Below are positions 11,254-22,817 of a DNA stretch of 64,000 bases, piece after piece. The DNA comes from Monosporascus cannonballus (taxonomy: Eukaryota > Ascomycota > Sordariomycetes > Xylariales). Location: contig QJNS01000280.1 in the NCBI GenBank assembly GCA_004154925.1, positions 1-64,000 of the forward strand, in the 5' to 3' direction. Numbering within the stretch: the first letter of the stretch is position 1; the number at the start of each line of letters is the position of its first letter. Position numbers and translations under genes: made by a program. Under the pieces are notes generated by a model, which saw only the letters and a program-made list of their open reading frames with translations, was not told the origin of the DNA and did no database searches.

Positions 11254-11844
11254 ATGTCGGGTTGCATTAAAAAGTCTAGGTTTCGCAAACGTATTAACGC
11301 TTTTGTTTTTTTAGAATGGATTAACCGTTTTGGTTTTATTATGTTTTTAAATATTTTTTGTTTCCGTTGTAAGTTTGAAAACAAAATTTACAAGGTTTAT
11401 CGTAATTTAGGAAAATGTGCCTTTTATACTGCTAACGGAGGTCTCTGTAATTTTTTTGGTTTTTCCAAATTTAAATATCGTAAATTGGTTGTTAAAAAGG
11501 ATCGTTTAAAGTTGGAGGAACGTATTGCCAAAAAGGAACTTTTAAAAGTTTAACAATATTTTAACGAGTTATTTAGTCGTTTAAGTCGTTTGCGGAAATA
11601 AAAGAATTTTTTTTATCAGCGGGGAATTAAAATGTTTCGCCGTGGTATTTAGGGTGCGGAAGCGATGGAAAAATTTAAGCGTTTCGAAAAAAAATAAGAA
11701 CAGTTGGAGGCCGCCGTTATAGCCGCTACATTAACGTAAGCCGTAACTAACTAGCCCGATATCCCGGCTATTAACTGGTTAACCCTTGACTGGGACGCGC
11801 CCGTTGTTATTAATAAAAGTTCTTCAGTAGGTGCTAGGCGTTAA
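11254..11844 (+). pseudogene. Antisense accessory frame of E1: Cys-rich head, Lys/Glu-rich helical body
   Basis: A 196-codon frame on the strand opposite pol, starting ATG 90 bp inside the 3' LTR edge. The first 99 codons are open. N-terminus MSGCIKKSRFRKRINAF; a Cys-rich segment follows with FCFRCKFENKIYKVYRN, GKCAF and GGLCNFFGFSKFKYRKL, then a charged helix DRLKLEERIAKKELL. Beyond codon 99 the same frame continues with six stops, all TAA or TAG, through EAMEKFKRFEKK, EQLEAAVIAATLT, and PAINWLTLDWDAP to a TAA at 11842-11844. Several Tyr/Phe/Ile stand where extra Cys or Arg are plausible. The tail matches the antisense frame of E2. Zinc binding is inferred, function unknown. Confidence 0.75.
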
Positions 11845-14800
11845 TAAGGTTTTTGGCGGGTTCTTAGGTGTTTTCGGAATCCGAATGTTTTTTTCATTTA
11901 ATTAGGTGCTGGATAAATCTATTTTGCTTTCGCATATTAAATATTTTTTTTATTTTGTATATTTATTTGTTTTTTACTTTTACGTCATTTTGTACGGTAT
12001 ATATTTTGATTATATCTGTTATTAATTTAAGTAAAGAAATATAAAAAATTAAATAAAGTTTAATTTTTAGCAGAAATTCCAATTAATAATTATTTTCTGA
12101 AATTATTTTTAGCGATTTTATATGGACCGATATGTTTAAAATCGAGTTTTTTGTTACGTCGTTTTGTTTAAATAGTTTTTGTAACGAGAAAAATTATTTT
12201 TCCCTTTTTAAAGATTAATATTTTCATTTTTTTAAATTGTAATACTTATTTATTTAATTCCGTACGAATTTTATTTTTATTTTTATTTCCTAATATAACT
12301 ATTATGGCTGTTTTAACGTAAGGATTATTTTAATATTAATTGGACCGTTATCGCGTATTCTTTTATAAATGTTTGAAATAAAACCAAAATTTACGTTTAC
12401 AGATATTATCTTTATATTTTCGTAATAATTGGTATTATAAATTAATTAGGCGATTAGTAATTTCTTAACTTAATTATTTTGCTTATAATTAATATAATAT
12501 CGTAAATAAAGTTTTAAAATTTAATTTATTTGTTTTATTTATTTATTTATTTATGGTTTAAATACGTTGGCTAACTTATAATTTAAGCTGATTTATGTTA
12601 TTAGGCCTTGCTAAAATTTAGATACAAATATCGATTCTTTATTTGATATAATTTTTATTAATAATTTGTATATGCTAAAAACGTATTTAAAAAAATTATA
12701 TGCCAATTATTCGGCGTTTATATCCTTATAATATGGTAAAAAATAGGAAAATTTCGTAAATCGGTCGACGATTACAAAAATACTGTCGTAATATATTCCC
12801 GTAATTCGGTTTTTTAATATAAAAAGCTTAATAATAAAGTTAAATATGGTTAAATATTATAGTCGTTTTGCGATTGGTAATGGCTGTAATTTTCCGTATA
12901 GTTTATGTCGTCAAGTTTTTGCTTTGGCATAAATATCGTATTACCGTATGATTTTTTATATTATTAATTTTATTTTAGGGGGGGAATATGTGGGTTAAAA
13001 TTGTTCTGGGGTTTTGTAAATCTCTGGATATTTATGTAACTAATGTTCGTATATTTTTCGTATTAAATCTTTCTGGTATTCCTTTGGAATTTATATTTTG
13101 TTCGTTTTTTAATTTTTTAGGAGATTATCGTTATACTGCTGGATTTTCTAATATATGTTAAAAGGTATTGCTCAAATCGTTACAATTTGTTATACGCGTA
13201 AATATCCTTTTGTAGTAATATTAAAAAATTATATGGCTAATTTTAACTAATTTTTTTCGAAATTTGATTACCTGCTTAAAGTATCCGCTTTGCCGTTTTT
13301 TAATCCTTTTTTGTAAATAATAACGAAGTCGAAGTTCGCCAATTTTTTTCGCATAACGAAGTTATTATCATATAAATTCCCTGGTCGTAATAAATCGGGT
13401 AAAATTTTGATGGTCCGTATAAACCTTAATTTAATGCAAGTTTCCCTTTAAGAAATGTTTAAATTTCCAAAATGCCATAATAATAGCCATAAACTTTTTA
13501 TTTGGAATGCCGTAAATAAGTTCGGTTCTTTTTAACTTGTATAAAAAAATATAATAAGGTATAATTTGCTTTAATTATTTTGTTATCCAATTACTAAATT
13601 TAATACGTAATCCGAAATATCGGTTTTTAGCTTAACGGGACGGTTTAAATCGTATATAATTAGTATTAGCTCGCTAGTAATTATATCTTTAATATCTTAA
13701 AATGCTTTTTCCGTATTTGATATTTATTTAAATTTCTTTTTTTTTCGTAAAATTTGTTAAATGTATAATTGTTCTGGTAAAGTTTCGAATAAATTTCCTG
13801 TAATAATTGGCGAATCCGAAAAATGCCTATATCTTTTTAATCGTTATTAGCGTCTGTTATTTTGTAATTGCAGCGATTTTCTTAAGGTTTATCCTAATAT
13901 ATCCTAAGATAATAATATATTTTAAATATTCCACTTTTTATATATGGAATTAACTTTTTTCTGCGTTAATAAGTAATTTTGCATTTTATAAAATTTAAAG
14001 AACTTTATAAACGTATCCTGCATATATATTTTTTATTTTTAAAAAAACGAAAATGTCGTCGAGATAGTAAATAACGAAAATATCGAAATATTTTTGTAAT
14101 ACGTAATTAATTATTTGCTGGAAGGTTGCTAATACGTTCGTAAATCCTATTAATATAACCAAATATTTAAACAGTTCGTATTTCGTTTTAGAAGTTATTT
14201 TTTATTCATGTTCTTTTTTAATTTTAATAAGGTTATATCCATTTTTGAAATCGAATACGGTAAATTGTTTAATTCCGTAAAGTCGGTTTTTTTATTTCTG
14301 TAATCAGAAATAATAATATTCGATTTTTGACTATAATATCGTTTAGTTATTGATAGTTAACTATAAGTCGTAATTTCTTATTTTTCTTAAGTACGAAGAA
14401 TATAAGGTATCTTATCGATAACTTTGAAAGTTGAATTTATTTTTTTTGTAGCCGATTTTCCAGGTATTCTTTAAGAGTACGTAATTCGTTTTTACTAAAG
14501 TTATATATAGAGTAAAATTTTGTCGAAAATCTTTTTTTAAGGATTATTTCATAATCTTATTTATTATATTTTAATAGCTTTATATTAAGTTCCTTTTTTA
14601 AAAACTACTTATATTTGTAATATTATGGTAATATATTGGTTAAATTTTCTAATTCTTTAGGCTATTGTTCTTATTATTCCAGATCGTTATTCAGTTGCTT
14701 TAGTTTTTCTTTGATGATAATAACGATACGTTATATTCGTTTTTAATACCTATTTTTTTTGTGTTTTATTTTTTTAGGTAATAAGGTATTTGGCGTATCC

Positions 14801-16100
14801 TTATATCTGCATTCCTCGTTATTATCGATCGAATGTTAAGATTTCAATTTTTTTCTTTTTCGTTTATTAATAAAAAATAAAATAAGTTTTACTTGGCCAG
14901 TTTTTCCGTTAATCAAAACTCTGTACTAGCATATTTATGGTAATTCTAAGATCATATCGTAATTCTCGAATGGAATAATGTCGAAATTAACCGTTTAATA
15001 TTATTTTTTGATAAAAACTTAAGGTAATTAATTTCGCGTATGATTTTTTCGTTATCGTAAGCGAATTCCTAATTTTCGGCATTTGTCGTTATGTAAGATT
15101 CCAATTTATATTTCCATGGTAATTTAAACTTATTAACCATATCCGGTATAATATAATTTCCGCCTAAAGCTCCGTAATCCATTATTGCGGTATATTAATG
15201 CGTTCCGATTTGTATATCTAAAATAATAAAATCGCTAAGGTTTTTTATTATCGCGTTTAAAGCTTTTTTAAGAATTTTCTTTAATTCCTTTAGGTTTTGT
15301 TATCTTACGGCTTTTTTATAGGTAATCTTTTTCTTTTAATTTCTATTCGAATTTATCGAATTTTGCTTATATTTTTTCGTTTAACGCGTTAAGCTGCTAT
15401 ATTTATCGTTATTATCCGCGTACTGTTTTTTAAGCCGTATTAATTAGTCCTAGTTTTTTTGTAATTTTTTTCTTTATCGAATAAATTGTTTTTTATGTTT
15501 GCGACTATATCCCATTATGCGTTATTTTAATTATTATTCTAAAGTTCTTTTGTAAACTAACGTATTTTTTCCTTGATGGCCTTTTTTTCTGGGGATTTAT
15601 AATAAATATTAATTAAAAATGGAAATCCGTAATAACTTTTTAATAATGCTTTTTTACCATACGTTAAATTAACTCCTTTTCCGTTTAGTAATTACACTGT
15701 CCGTAATAATAGAAAGGGTTTTTCTGCAGATATTGTTTTCTTTTAGGCTAATTTTTTGTTTCGGCTATTTGCTAAACGTTTCCTGGGGTTATGGTTCGAA
15801 AATGTCGATATTATTGCTTATCGTCTTTATTAATTCCGGTACGATTTGGAAAATCGAATCCCTTATAATATATACGGGTAATTTATTCGTAAATATACTG
15901 TTTCCATTTTTCGTAATCGGGATATTTTCGTCGTCGACAATGTATAGCGTGCTTTTTGCCATATCGATTAGGGGTTCCGGGATAAACTTTTTCTATCCAG
16001 TTTTAATATTCGTATAATTATCCTTATAATGCTTTTTGTTATATTTACGATACTTATTAAATTAGCTTTCTAGTTTTTTGTATTTTTCGTTAGATTTTTT
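11845..16100 (-). pseudogene. E1 pol (protease, RT, RNase H, integrase, chromodomain)
   Basis: Minus-strand polyprotein gene. RT is identified by YFDIFVIYYLDDIFVF, with YLDD at 14055-14066; both catalytic Asp survive. A chromodomain ends the frame (about 11826-12020): IYKIKKIFNMRKQNRF, then QHLIK, SENTxEPAKNLINA and HLLKNF, where chromodomains read Y-x-V-E-x-I-L-D...Y-L-V-K-W-K-G-Y...N-T-W-E-P. The Trp positions are stops here (TGG to TAG/TAA). Chromodomains direct chromovirus integration to marked heterochromatin. Integrase lies between but is badly decayed. The 3' end overlaps the end of the antisense frame. Confidence 0.8.
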
Positions 16101-16139
16101 ATTAAAATAATCCTTATTAGGCCTTTTATCGTAGGCCTA

Positions 16140-17115
16140 ATGCATATTTGGCTTGGATTATATTAATAATTTTGCTATTATTTCCTTAATTATTCCTAGA
16201 ATATTTTTCCGGTATAGGGGTTTAATTATTCTATCGTGGCTTTTTAGGCTTTTTGTATTTATAGGCTTTATATTTTATATTGCTATAATTGAAATATTTA
16301 ATTTGGTTTCAGTTTTATCGGTAAGTAACGCCGAATTCCATAGGTCCTGGCGTTATTTCGTAAAAAGTAAGGGGTGCGTTTTGTTTTTTCCCTTGGTTAA
16401 ACTTGTTATATCTCGAACGTAAGGCGTATTATTTTTTTTGTCGTTTTTCAAATTGTCGATTATTAATCTTAATTGCTTTTATAATATATCGGTCCAGGGC
16501 AATTAATCGTTTGATCCGAATAATTTTATCCTTTATAATATTTTTTAACCCTTTATAAAACATATCGATAAGGGTATTAATTTCGTTATTTCCTTATGCC
16601 GCTTTAACTACAAAACTTTTAAAGGTTACGGCGTACTTGGACGCGGGTCCTTTTTGTCGAAATTATAGAAATTGTTAAGCCGTAAATCGTTTTTTATCCG
16701 GATTACCGAAATTATCGCGTATTTTATTTTCGAAATTAGTATAAAGTAAAAAAGTTTTATTAGTAAAGTCCTTCTTATTTAGCTTTCTTATTTCCAGGAA
16801 ATTTTTCATGATAGGCTCAAATTAATCAGCCGTATCTCTTATTAAGCATGTTCCTATTGCTAAAACCATATCCGTTAAATTACTAAGGTCTAGAAAACGA
16901 AAGTAAATTCGTGCCTAAATTAAAAAGGTTTAAGGGTTACTTTTTCCATCGTAGGATTCCGGCTTTTTTGGCTTTATGTAAGCGAAAAAGGGTTAGGCAG
17001 GTGGCGTAACCTTAAGTTGTTAAATTTCTTTTTCCAGCTCCCGAATTCGAGCCTAAAACTGTTAAATAAGAGTTTCCTAAATGCTGGTCGATATTTTAAC
17101 AATATTAAATATTGT
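16140..17115 (-). pseudogene. E1 gag
   Basis: Retrotransposon capsid/nucleocapsid gene on the minus strand starting just inside the 5' LTR. The N-terminal part matches E2 gag (a helical segment around ARIRELEKEI followed by a Pro-rich KPESYD-type segment near 16950). At 16250-16300 the zinc knuckle reads YFNYSNIKYKAYKY: the spacing of C-x2-C-x4-H-x4-C is kept, but all three Cys and the His are Tyr, as TGT-to-TAT and CAC-to-TAC would give. In-frame stops are TAA/TAG. It would form virus-like particles; here it is dead. Confidence 0.75.
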
Positions 17116-17154
17116 TTAAAGTTTAACGGTATTATTAAACAAAAGCTTGCAACG

Positions 17155-17571
17155 TATAATAAATTATGCGGTTTAATTAATTATTAAACCTTAAATTAAC
17201 GGGTTTATATTAATAGGAATATCGTAAAAATCTAAGTAATAAATACAGTAATTATATTACGTTTCGTAATACCAAAGGTGCCTTAAGTAACGATATTATA
17301 TTACAAGCTAAAGTTATCTAAATTATGGAAATAATAAACGTATATATCCTTATTCTGGCTTAAGGTACTCATCATGGCTTAACGACACTTCTCTAATTAA
17401 GTCCTCTTGAGCCCCTTTAAGCCCTTTCTGGTGTTTATCCGGCTCAAGCCCTTTTGACCATCCAGGGCCCTTAAGCCCTTTGAGCCAGTCACGTGACTTC
17501 TTGGCTAGGTCGGGATCTGGTTCTTCAAGATCCCGACCGTTTCCAGAAGCCAAGACCGTTAGGTTATAATA
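17155..17571 (-). repeat. 5' LTR of E1
   Basis: 417 bp, aligned end to end with the 3' copy. Less mutated in its U3 half (17370-17560), where AAGCCCTTT-like words recur and CACGTGAC occurs near 17490. A chance 67-codon frame (17350-17553, minus) lies wholly inside the LTR and is not called. Confidence 0.9.
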
Positions 17572-17576
17572 GTCGT

Positions 17577-20500
17577 CGACAACAAAAAGGGGAATAATAA
17601 GTAATCGACCAGTTAACTAAATCGGAATTTCGATTACGCCTTTAAATTTGGTCCTTTTTTCGAAATTAAATCCCATAAAAAAACCCGTATTTATCGTATT
17701 ACCATCTTATGTTTCTTAACGTACGATAGGATTATAACATTCGATTCGGCTCTGGTATTAATAATATTATTAATTAGATCCTTTTTTTTCTAAAATTAAT
17801 TTTAACGGTAAATTAGAATAATGGAATAATATATTCGGTCGAATTACATTGTTATATAAATAAAATATTAATCTTATTTTATTTTTTCAGCTTATATTCA
17901 ATATTTATAAATATATTTTTAGGCGTTTATTACGGTTTGATAAATGCAAAGCTGCGGAATTTTGCCTTTATTATTTTAATTATTTCCTTGTTTTTATAAT
18001 TTAATGTTTTTAAGGTTTTTACGGCTATAAAACTTTTAAAAGTTTTATTAGAATCCGAGTAAACCTTAATAAATTCCGGCTAAGTAATTTCGAACTTTGT
18101 TTTTGTATTTTCGTAAATTTTAACTTTTTAATATTTTACTAACTACTTATTAATTAATTTACCGTAACCAAAGGTATAATCCGTTTATATTCTTATTTTA
18201 ATATTTACAAATAAAGGTTCGTTTTGTATAAATATATTATTATCAACCTTATTTTTTTTATAGATTCGCCGATATTTTTCTCCTTTTTATTAGGTCGCTT
18301 TTTTAATATAATATTAATAAATACTAGAAGCTAATTATTTATATTAACCTTTAACGCGCGGATTTTCTTAAAGTGTTAAATATCTTTGTTTTTAATAAGG
18401 TTATTTTAAAACTAATTAATTAAAAACGCTTTTTTATAAAATAACGTACTATTATTATAACAAAACAAGATATATTGATATTAATAATACGGTTTTAATT
18501 AATAACGGGTTCTGGTTAATTAAGCTTTAAAATTATTATAAGGTAAAGTACGTTTAGAGTATTAAAACAGGTAAAATTTTAGTTAATATTAGGTTTAAAT
18601 TTTTCTAATTTTTAAAGATTTCTTATCGGTAATTATAATATTTTATTTTATTCTTAAAATAACTAAGGAAATTAAGCGAATTATATTTTTATTTTGAAAT
18701 CTTTTTCTAAATAAAAATCCTTTTATTAATTGCTTAATTTTAGAATATCGTCGGGAATTATATAATATCTAAATTAAATTAATTACCTTTAAACCCGAAA
18801 AAAAATCATATATTAATTATTATTAAGCGAAATTAAACCGGTTTTTTTATATTCGAAAATAACCTATACGTATATATTACGTATTTTTGTTTGCCGCCAA
18901 ATTAATAGAGTTTTTCTTTTAAAATTACCAAATCGTTTTTTGCGGCTTTAGTAATTACTTCGGTAATTACGTTACTTACGATAAAATCTTATTTTGCTGA
19001 AATCGTCTGGTTAAAAACTTATTACATTAATCGATAAATTAGTACCATTATATTGTACCTAGGGCGGTTCTTATTTTAAGAGTGCGTAATATTATAATAA
19101 TCGAATAATCTTACGATTTTTTATTTTTTTCTTAAAAGCGTTAAAATTCTATATTTATCGTACTTAGATAATTTTTAATTGCTGCAAAATATTAATAATT
19201 TCCGATACCTAATTACGTTTTGCCGATAAAAAAGGCTTAAGTCCAAAACTGCTTTATCGAATAAATTTAAGATCTTATCATTATACTTCTTTTATTTAAT
19301 TAAAATCGAAACGAACCATATTTAATAATTATCTTTGTCTCTTATATCTAATTAACCTAACCTTATTAAAAACTTAATCTTTAATTAATATCACGGCAAT
19401 ATTATAAGACGTTATATATAAATTCTCGAACTTTATAGATAAATTATTAAGAATTCTTTCGAAATAATTAATTAAAAATCCCTTTAATAAATTTTCGATA
19501 TATTCGTCTTTATTCGTAATTTTGCTTTTAAACATAGTTTTTTTTAACGATATTATAAATTTTAATAATATATTCCAAGTAATATTTATAAACCTAATTA
19601 AATATATTATATTAAACTTATTTTATTAATATTCTTAATCGATTTTTAATAATCCGTACTTAATTTGGGTTTTGTAACTTAAAGGTTTTCAAAATATCCT
19701 TCACCGCCTTATCTTAAATAACGATAGTTTTAAGAATAACTTTCATTCGATTCTTTATAAAAAAGCTATTTATCTAACAAGGCAATTTATTAATTATTTC
19801 CGTCTTTATAAACTTATATTTCCGATATAACCTACCGACTTCTTTAAGCTAATTGGTAGCCGTAATACCAGAAAAACGAAGGTCTAAAAAAGCAGATATA
19901 TCCGGCAATACCACAAAAAAAACAAATTTGTTTATAATATCTATCGAAAATCTCTATCCATATTAATTTAGGAATTCTAAAGGTATGTTTTTAGAAATAA
20001 ATATTATAAACCCAGTAGAAATTTATGACGAAATCTAAATAAATTAAATCTATTGTCCTGTAAGTATTTTAATAATAATTTCCCGTATTTCCGATATACG
20101 TTTTTTAATTACTTTTATAACCGGCTTTAAGGAATTAATAAAATTATTTAAAGGTAGCTTATTATTAACTTTATTTTCGTACTTAGGTTTAAATAATCGA
20201 TAACGATTAATAATATTTAACGCTGGACGTTAATTTTTTTAGATAATAAGGAATTCCGGAATAAATAATAACCTTTATTATACCGTAATCTTTAATAATT
20301 TCGACGGACTTTTAGTAAATCGGCTGAATTTTAACGAATCTGCTAATCGGAAAAAGATAATTTGGGCTTAATATAATTTGATAATTTAAAATTATTATTC
20401 GCATACCTAAATATTAAAAAAGTTTAAGACATTTAATATTTTTATCTATATTTTCTCAATTTTGTGTAATTATAATAAAAATATCGTCCTTTTTCTTTTA

Positions 20501-21442
20501 CCTAAGCAAACCCGTTCTTTTTAATTAGTGTATTACTGGCGGTAAATATCAGACTAAGGTATTGTTAATTTTACAATTAATTTTTCTATTATTAATTTTA
20601 TGGCTAATATAATCTTATTAATTAATGTTAGCAAATCTCAAAAGATATTTTTAAATAAGGCTTATACGAAATACTAATCTATTAAGGCGAAAATGTTCCA
20701 AAATATATTATTTAATAAATCGGTCTTATTTCTTTAATTATATTAAGGAATATTAATCCCTTTTCGAATTTTCTTTTCATAAACGAAATTACAAGTTTTA
20801 TAACCTTATTCTTTTTTCTATTTATATTAATAATTTAACCCATATCGTCAACTATAACGGTATTACTTCCGCGTTAATTAATCCCAAATCTGCGTAAATA
20901 TATTACTAATAACGTATTTTTGTTTCTAAATTCTAATAAATCGTTTTTTAATAATTAATCCTAATTAATTATAATTTGTTAATTCTTAATTTTAATTAAT
21001 TCTGTATTTATTATCTTATCTTTAAATATTTGAATTGTGTTTTATTAAATAAAAAGTTCCAAAAAATACGTTATATCCTAAATCATATTATTAGTTTAAA
21101 ATATAGGTAATTAATCTATATCCTCAAATCTGTGCGTCTTTAAACAGATAATTTTCCGAAATCGGTTTATCAAAGATCTGGCTCCGGGTAAAATCCCGGA
21201 AATGCTTAATTCCAAAATATCCCCCTTTAATTACTGGTATTTTGAAATTATTTCGTCGTTATCGGTTATTCGTAATGTCGTTATCTTATAAAGCGCAATA
21301 TACGTTTTTGCATCTTTATAACCGTAACTGTAATTACCCGTATTTCTGATTAAAACCTTATTTTCTTCCAATTATTAATCGGAAGTATCCAAAGTTGCCT
21401 AGGCAGCTAACTAAAGCCAGTTTCTTCTCCTTAATAGCTAAA
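17577..21442 (-). pseudogene. 5' interior of gypsy A, probable gag region, heavily degraded
   Basis: Should hold gag and the start of pol, because it lies between the 5' LTR and RT. On the minus strand, coding-like stretches appear between TAA/TAG stops. The only hint of a domain is CFFCGIAGYIC at 19892-19924, resembling a zinc knuckle whose His has become Tyr, but the fourth Cys is not in register. At 3.9 kb plus the 1.3 kb left of E1 it is longer than a typical gag plus protease. I cannot name any other product here. Confidence 0.4.
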
Positions 21443-21723
21443 TAAATTAAGGTAAAGAGAATTAATTATCATCAATACGAATAACTATTATATATCACGG
21501 TACGGAATAAGATTGTCGAAAATAAAAAACTTAATCTGATTATATTAATAATGTTAAACCTCGATATATAAAAAATAACAAAAGATATACTAAATAGTAA
21601 TAATAGCTAATAATGCCTCGAGGTTAAACCTATAGCGAAAAAGAACTTCTTAATATATATGCGAAACTCGAGCTTTCTAATTAGCCGAGCCTGATTATAG
21701 GTGTAACACCACGCCCCACTTCA
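21443..21723 (-). repeat. 5' LTR of gypsy A
   Basis: A 281-bp LTR, same length as the 3' copy. On the minus strand it begins TGAAGTGGGGCG, followed by GTGTTACACC and the conserved block AATCAGGCTCGGCTAATTAG. It abuts the ATAA target duplication and then the pogo transposase fragment. Confidence 0.85.
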
Positions 21724-21727
21724 ATAA

Positions 21728-22646
21728 TAACGTCGAATCACTAAAAGTTATGCTTTAAATAAAAATAAAAAATATATAAGGGCGATTTTGTTTTTAAAGT
21801 ATTTTTATATAAAAGCAAAAAATACGTATATATTATAGTTATTTAAGATAAATAACCGTTATTTAGTATAAAAACGAGGCTTAATATTTAGAAAAAATAG
21901 CTTTTAATTATTTTAATATAATAATATTATTAATTTATTTTTTCGGAATTAACCTATATTCGGCTTTTTCGATATTTTCGAGCAATTATTATTTTTAAAT
22001 AATAAGATTATTACAGATATATACGGTTGTACTTTTTTCGTATATAAAGCTGATATATTCGAGGATTAATACTTATGATATCACCTTTAATTTTCCAAGT
22101 TTTGCGCAAATTACTTCCGAAAATCTTATAATTGTTTTATTACTTTATTTTCTCTTTTAAACGCCGGTTTTATTTATATTATATTCGTTCGTAAATTTAA
22201 TTTTATATTTAGTTCGGCTAATGGCGAGAAAAAAGAAGAATTTGCGGATATTATTATAATTACGTATTTTTAAGTGGTCCCGGAGGATAATTCGTCTTTT
22301 TTATATATATCTTATTATAGCGTACGATAAAGCGATTAATTTAATTTTTTCCGAAAATCTTTTCAGAATTTTATAAGGCCTTTATTATTTGACGGATCTA
22401 TATTTTTGTAAAGGTGCGGCCTTATGCCTTTTCGTATAATATTTATTTAATAAGTTTATACTTTTTTTAATTCGATACTTTATACGTTTTAACTTTGGTT
22501 TCGAAACGCGATTTAGAATTATAAACGCGGTATAATAAAGTCGATTAAGATATATTGAATCGTAAGCTGGTAAAGGTTTCGGAATTACTTTCTGTTATAA
22601 AATTCTTAACATCTCGAATTTTACGTTTTCGATCGAAATTACCCAT
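21728..22646 (-). pseudogene. pogo/Fot1 transposase, N-terminal half
   Basis: Read on the minus strand from an ATG at 22644-22646 (MGNFDRKRKIRDVKNFI...). About 120 residues resemble the helix-turn-helix/CENP-B-type DNA-binding region of pogo transposases (segment LRFNISxSTLLYRVYN, later ALxNSEKIFGKNxINRF). Near 22170-22190 the segment YNINKTGVQ matches the family's start of the DDE catalytic domain, normally Y-N-x-D-E-T-G-V; the acidic pair reads N-K here, as G-to-A mutation would give. In-frame stops are TAA or TAG. The frame breaks at the insertion of gypsy A and resumes at 3282. Family assignment rests on motif layout and on the flanking TIRs, not on a database search. Confidence 0.7.
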
Positions 22647-22817
22647 TTTTGCCCGAAATTAATTAACAAAAAAGTTGTTAAGTTATCGCGGAGTAAACTT
22701 TAAAGAAATAATTGTTGTTATAGAGAAAAGTCGTATTTATTGTTAGGGTTACTTATTATGTAGGGTTCCAGGTTAGAGCTAACTTTATTCTATTAGATAT
22801 AAGAGATATCAGTTATC

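Larger units (their letters stand above)
10747..17571 (-). mobile_element. Chromovirus E1 (Ty3/gypsy with chromodomain), RIP-inactivated
   Basis: Two LTRs of exactly 417 bp (10747-11163, 17155-17571) with a perfect 5-bp target duplication GTCGT (10742-10746, 17572-17576). The interior is 5991 bp, minus-strand sense: gag with CCHC knuckle, pol with RT (YLDD), and chromodomain at the end, then an antisense frame (11254-11844, plus strand) before the 3' LTR. It is inserted in gypsy A. Gag and LTR 3' halves match E2 at 36138-42846, so both belong to one family. Confidence 0.92.
3283..21723 (-). mobile_element. Ty3/gypsy retrotransposon A, RIP-inactivated, with E1 nested inside
   Basis: Bounded by LTRs of 281 bp and flanked by ATAA on both sides (3279-3282, 21724-21727). 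Pol fragments (RT, RNase H, integrase) read on the minus strand from high to low coordinate, so the right LTR is the 5' one. The element sits inside a pogo transposon and is interrupted by chromovirus E1 (10747-17571). Without E1 it would be about 11.6 kb, long for a gypsy element; the excess lies on both sides of pol (17577-21442 and 3564-7750) and may hide further genes or decayed insertions. Confidence 0.85.
2495..22773 (-). mobile_element. Fot1/pogo-type DNA transposon, split by nested retrotransposons
   Basis: The two ends form imperfect terminal inverted repeats of about 41 bp (2495-2535 and 22733-22773): the left reads ACCTCGGACCCCACATAATG, and the right, reverse-complemented, ACCTGGAACCCTACATAATA. 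Most differences are C-to-T or G-to-A. Both ends are flanked by TA (2493-2494 and 22774-22775), the pogo/Tc1 target duplication. Removing the inner insertion leaves about 1.84 kb, the usual Fot1/pogo size, with one minus-strand transposase frame. It is the oldest layer of a three-layer nest and marks the edge of the AT-rich region next to CTU1. Confidence 0.85.

Noticed and set aside
15733..16422. Plus-strand hydrophobic frames of 94 and 89 codons inside E1
   Set aside because: They lie opposite E1 gag/pol; the minus strand holds the recognisable zinc knuckle. Hydrophobicity is a by-product of reading A-rich coding DNA backwards.
17350..17553. 67-codon minus-strand frame
   Set aside because: Falls wholly within the less mutated U3 part of the E1 5' LTR.
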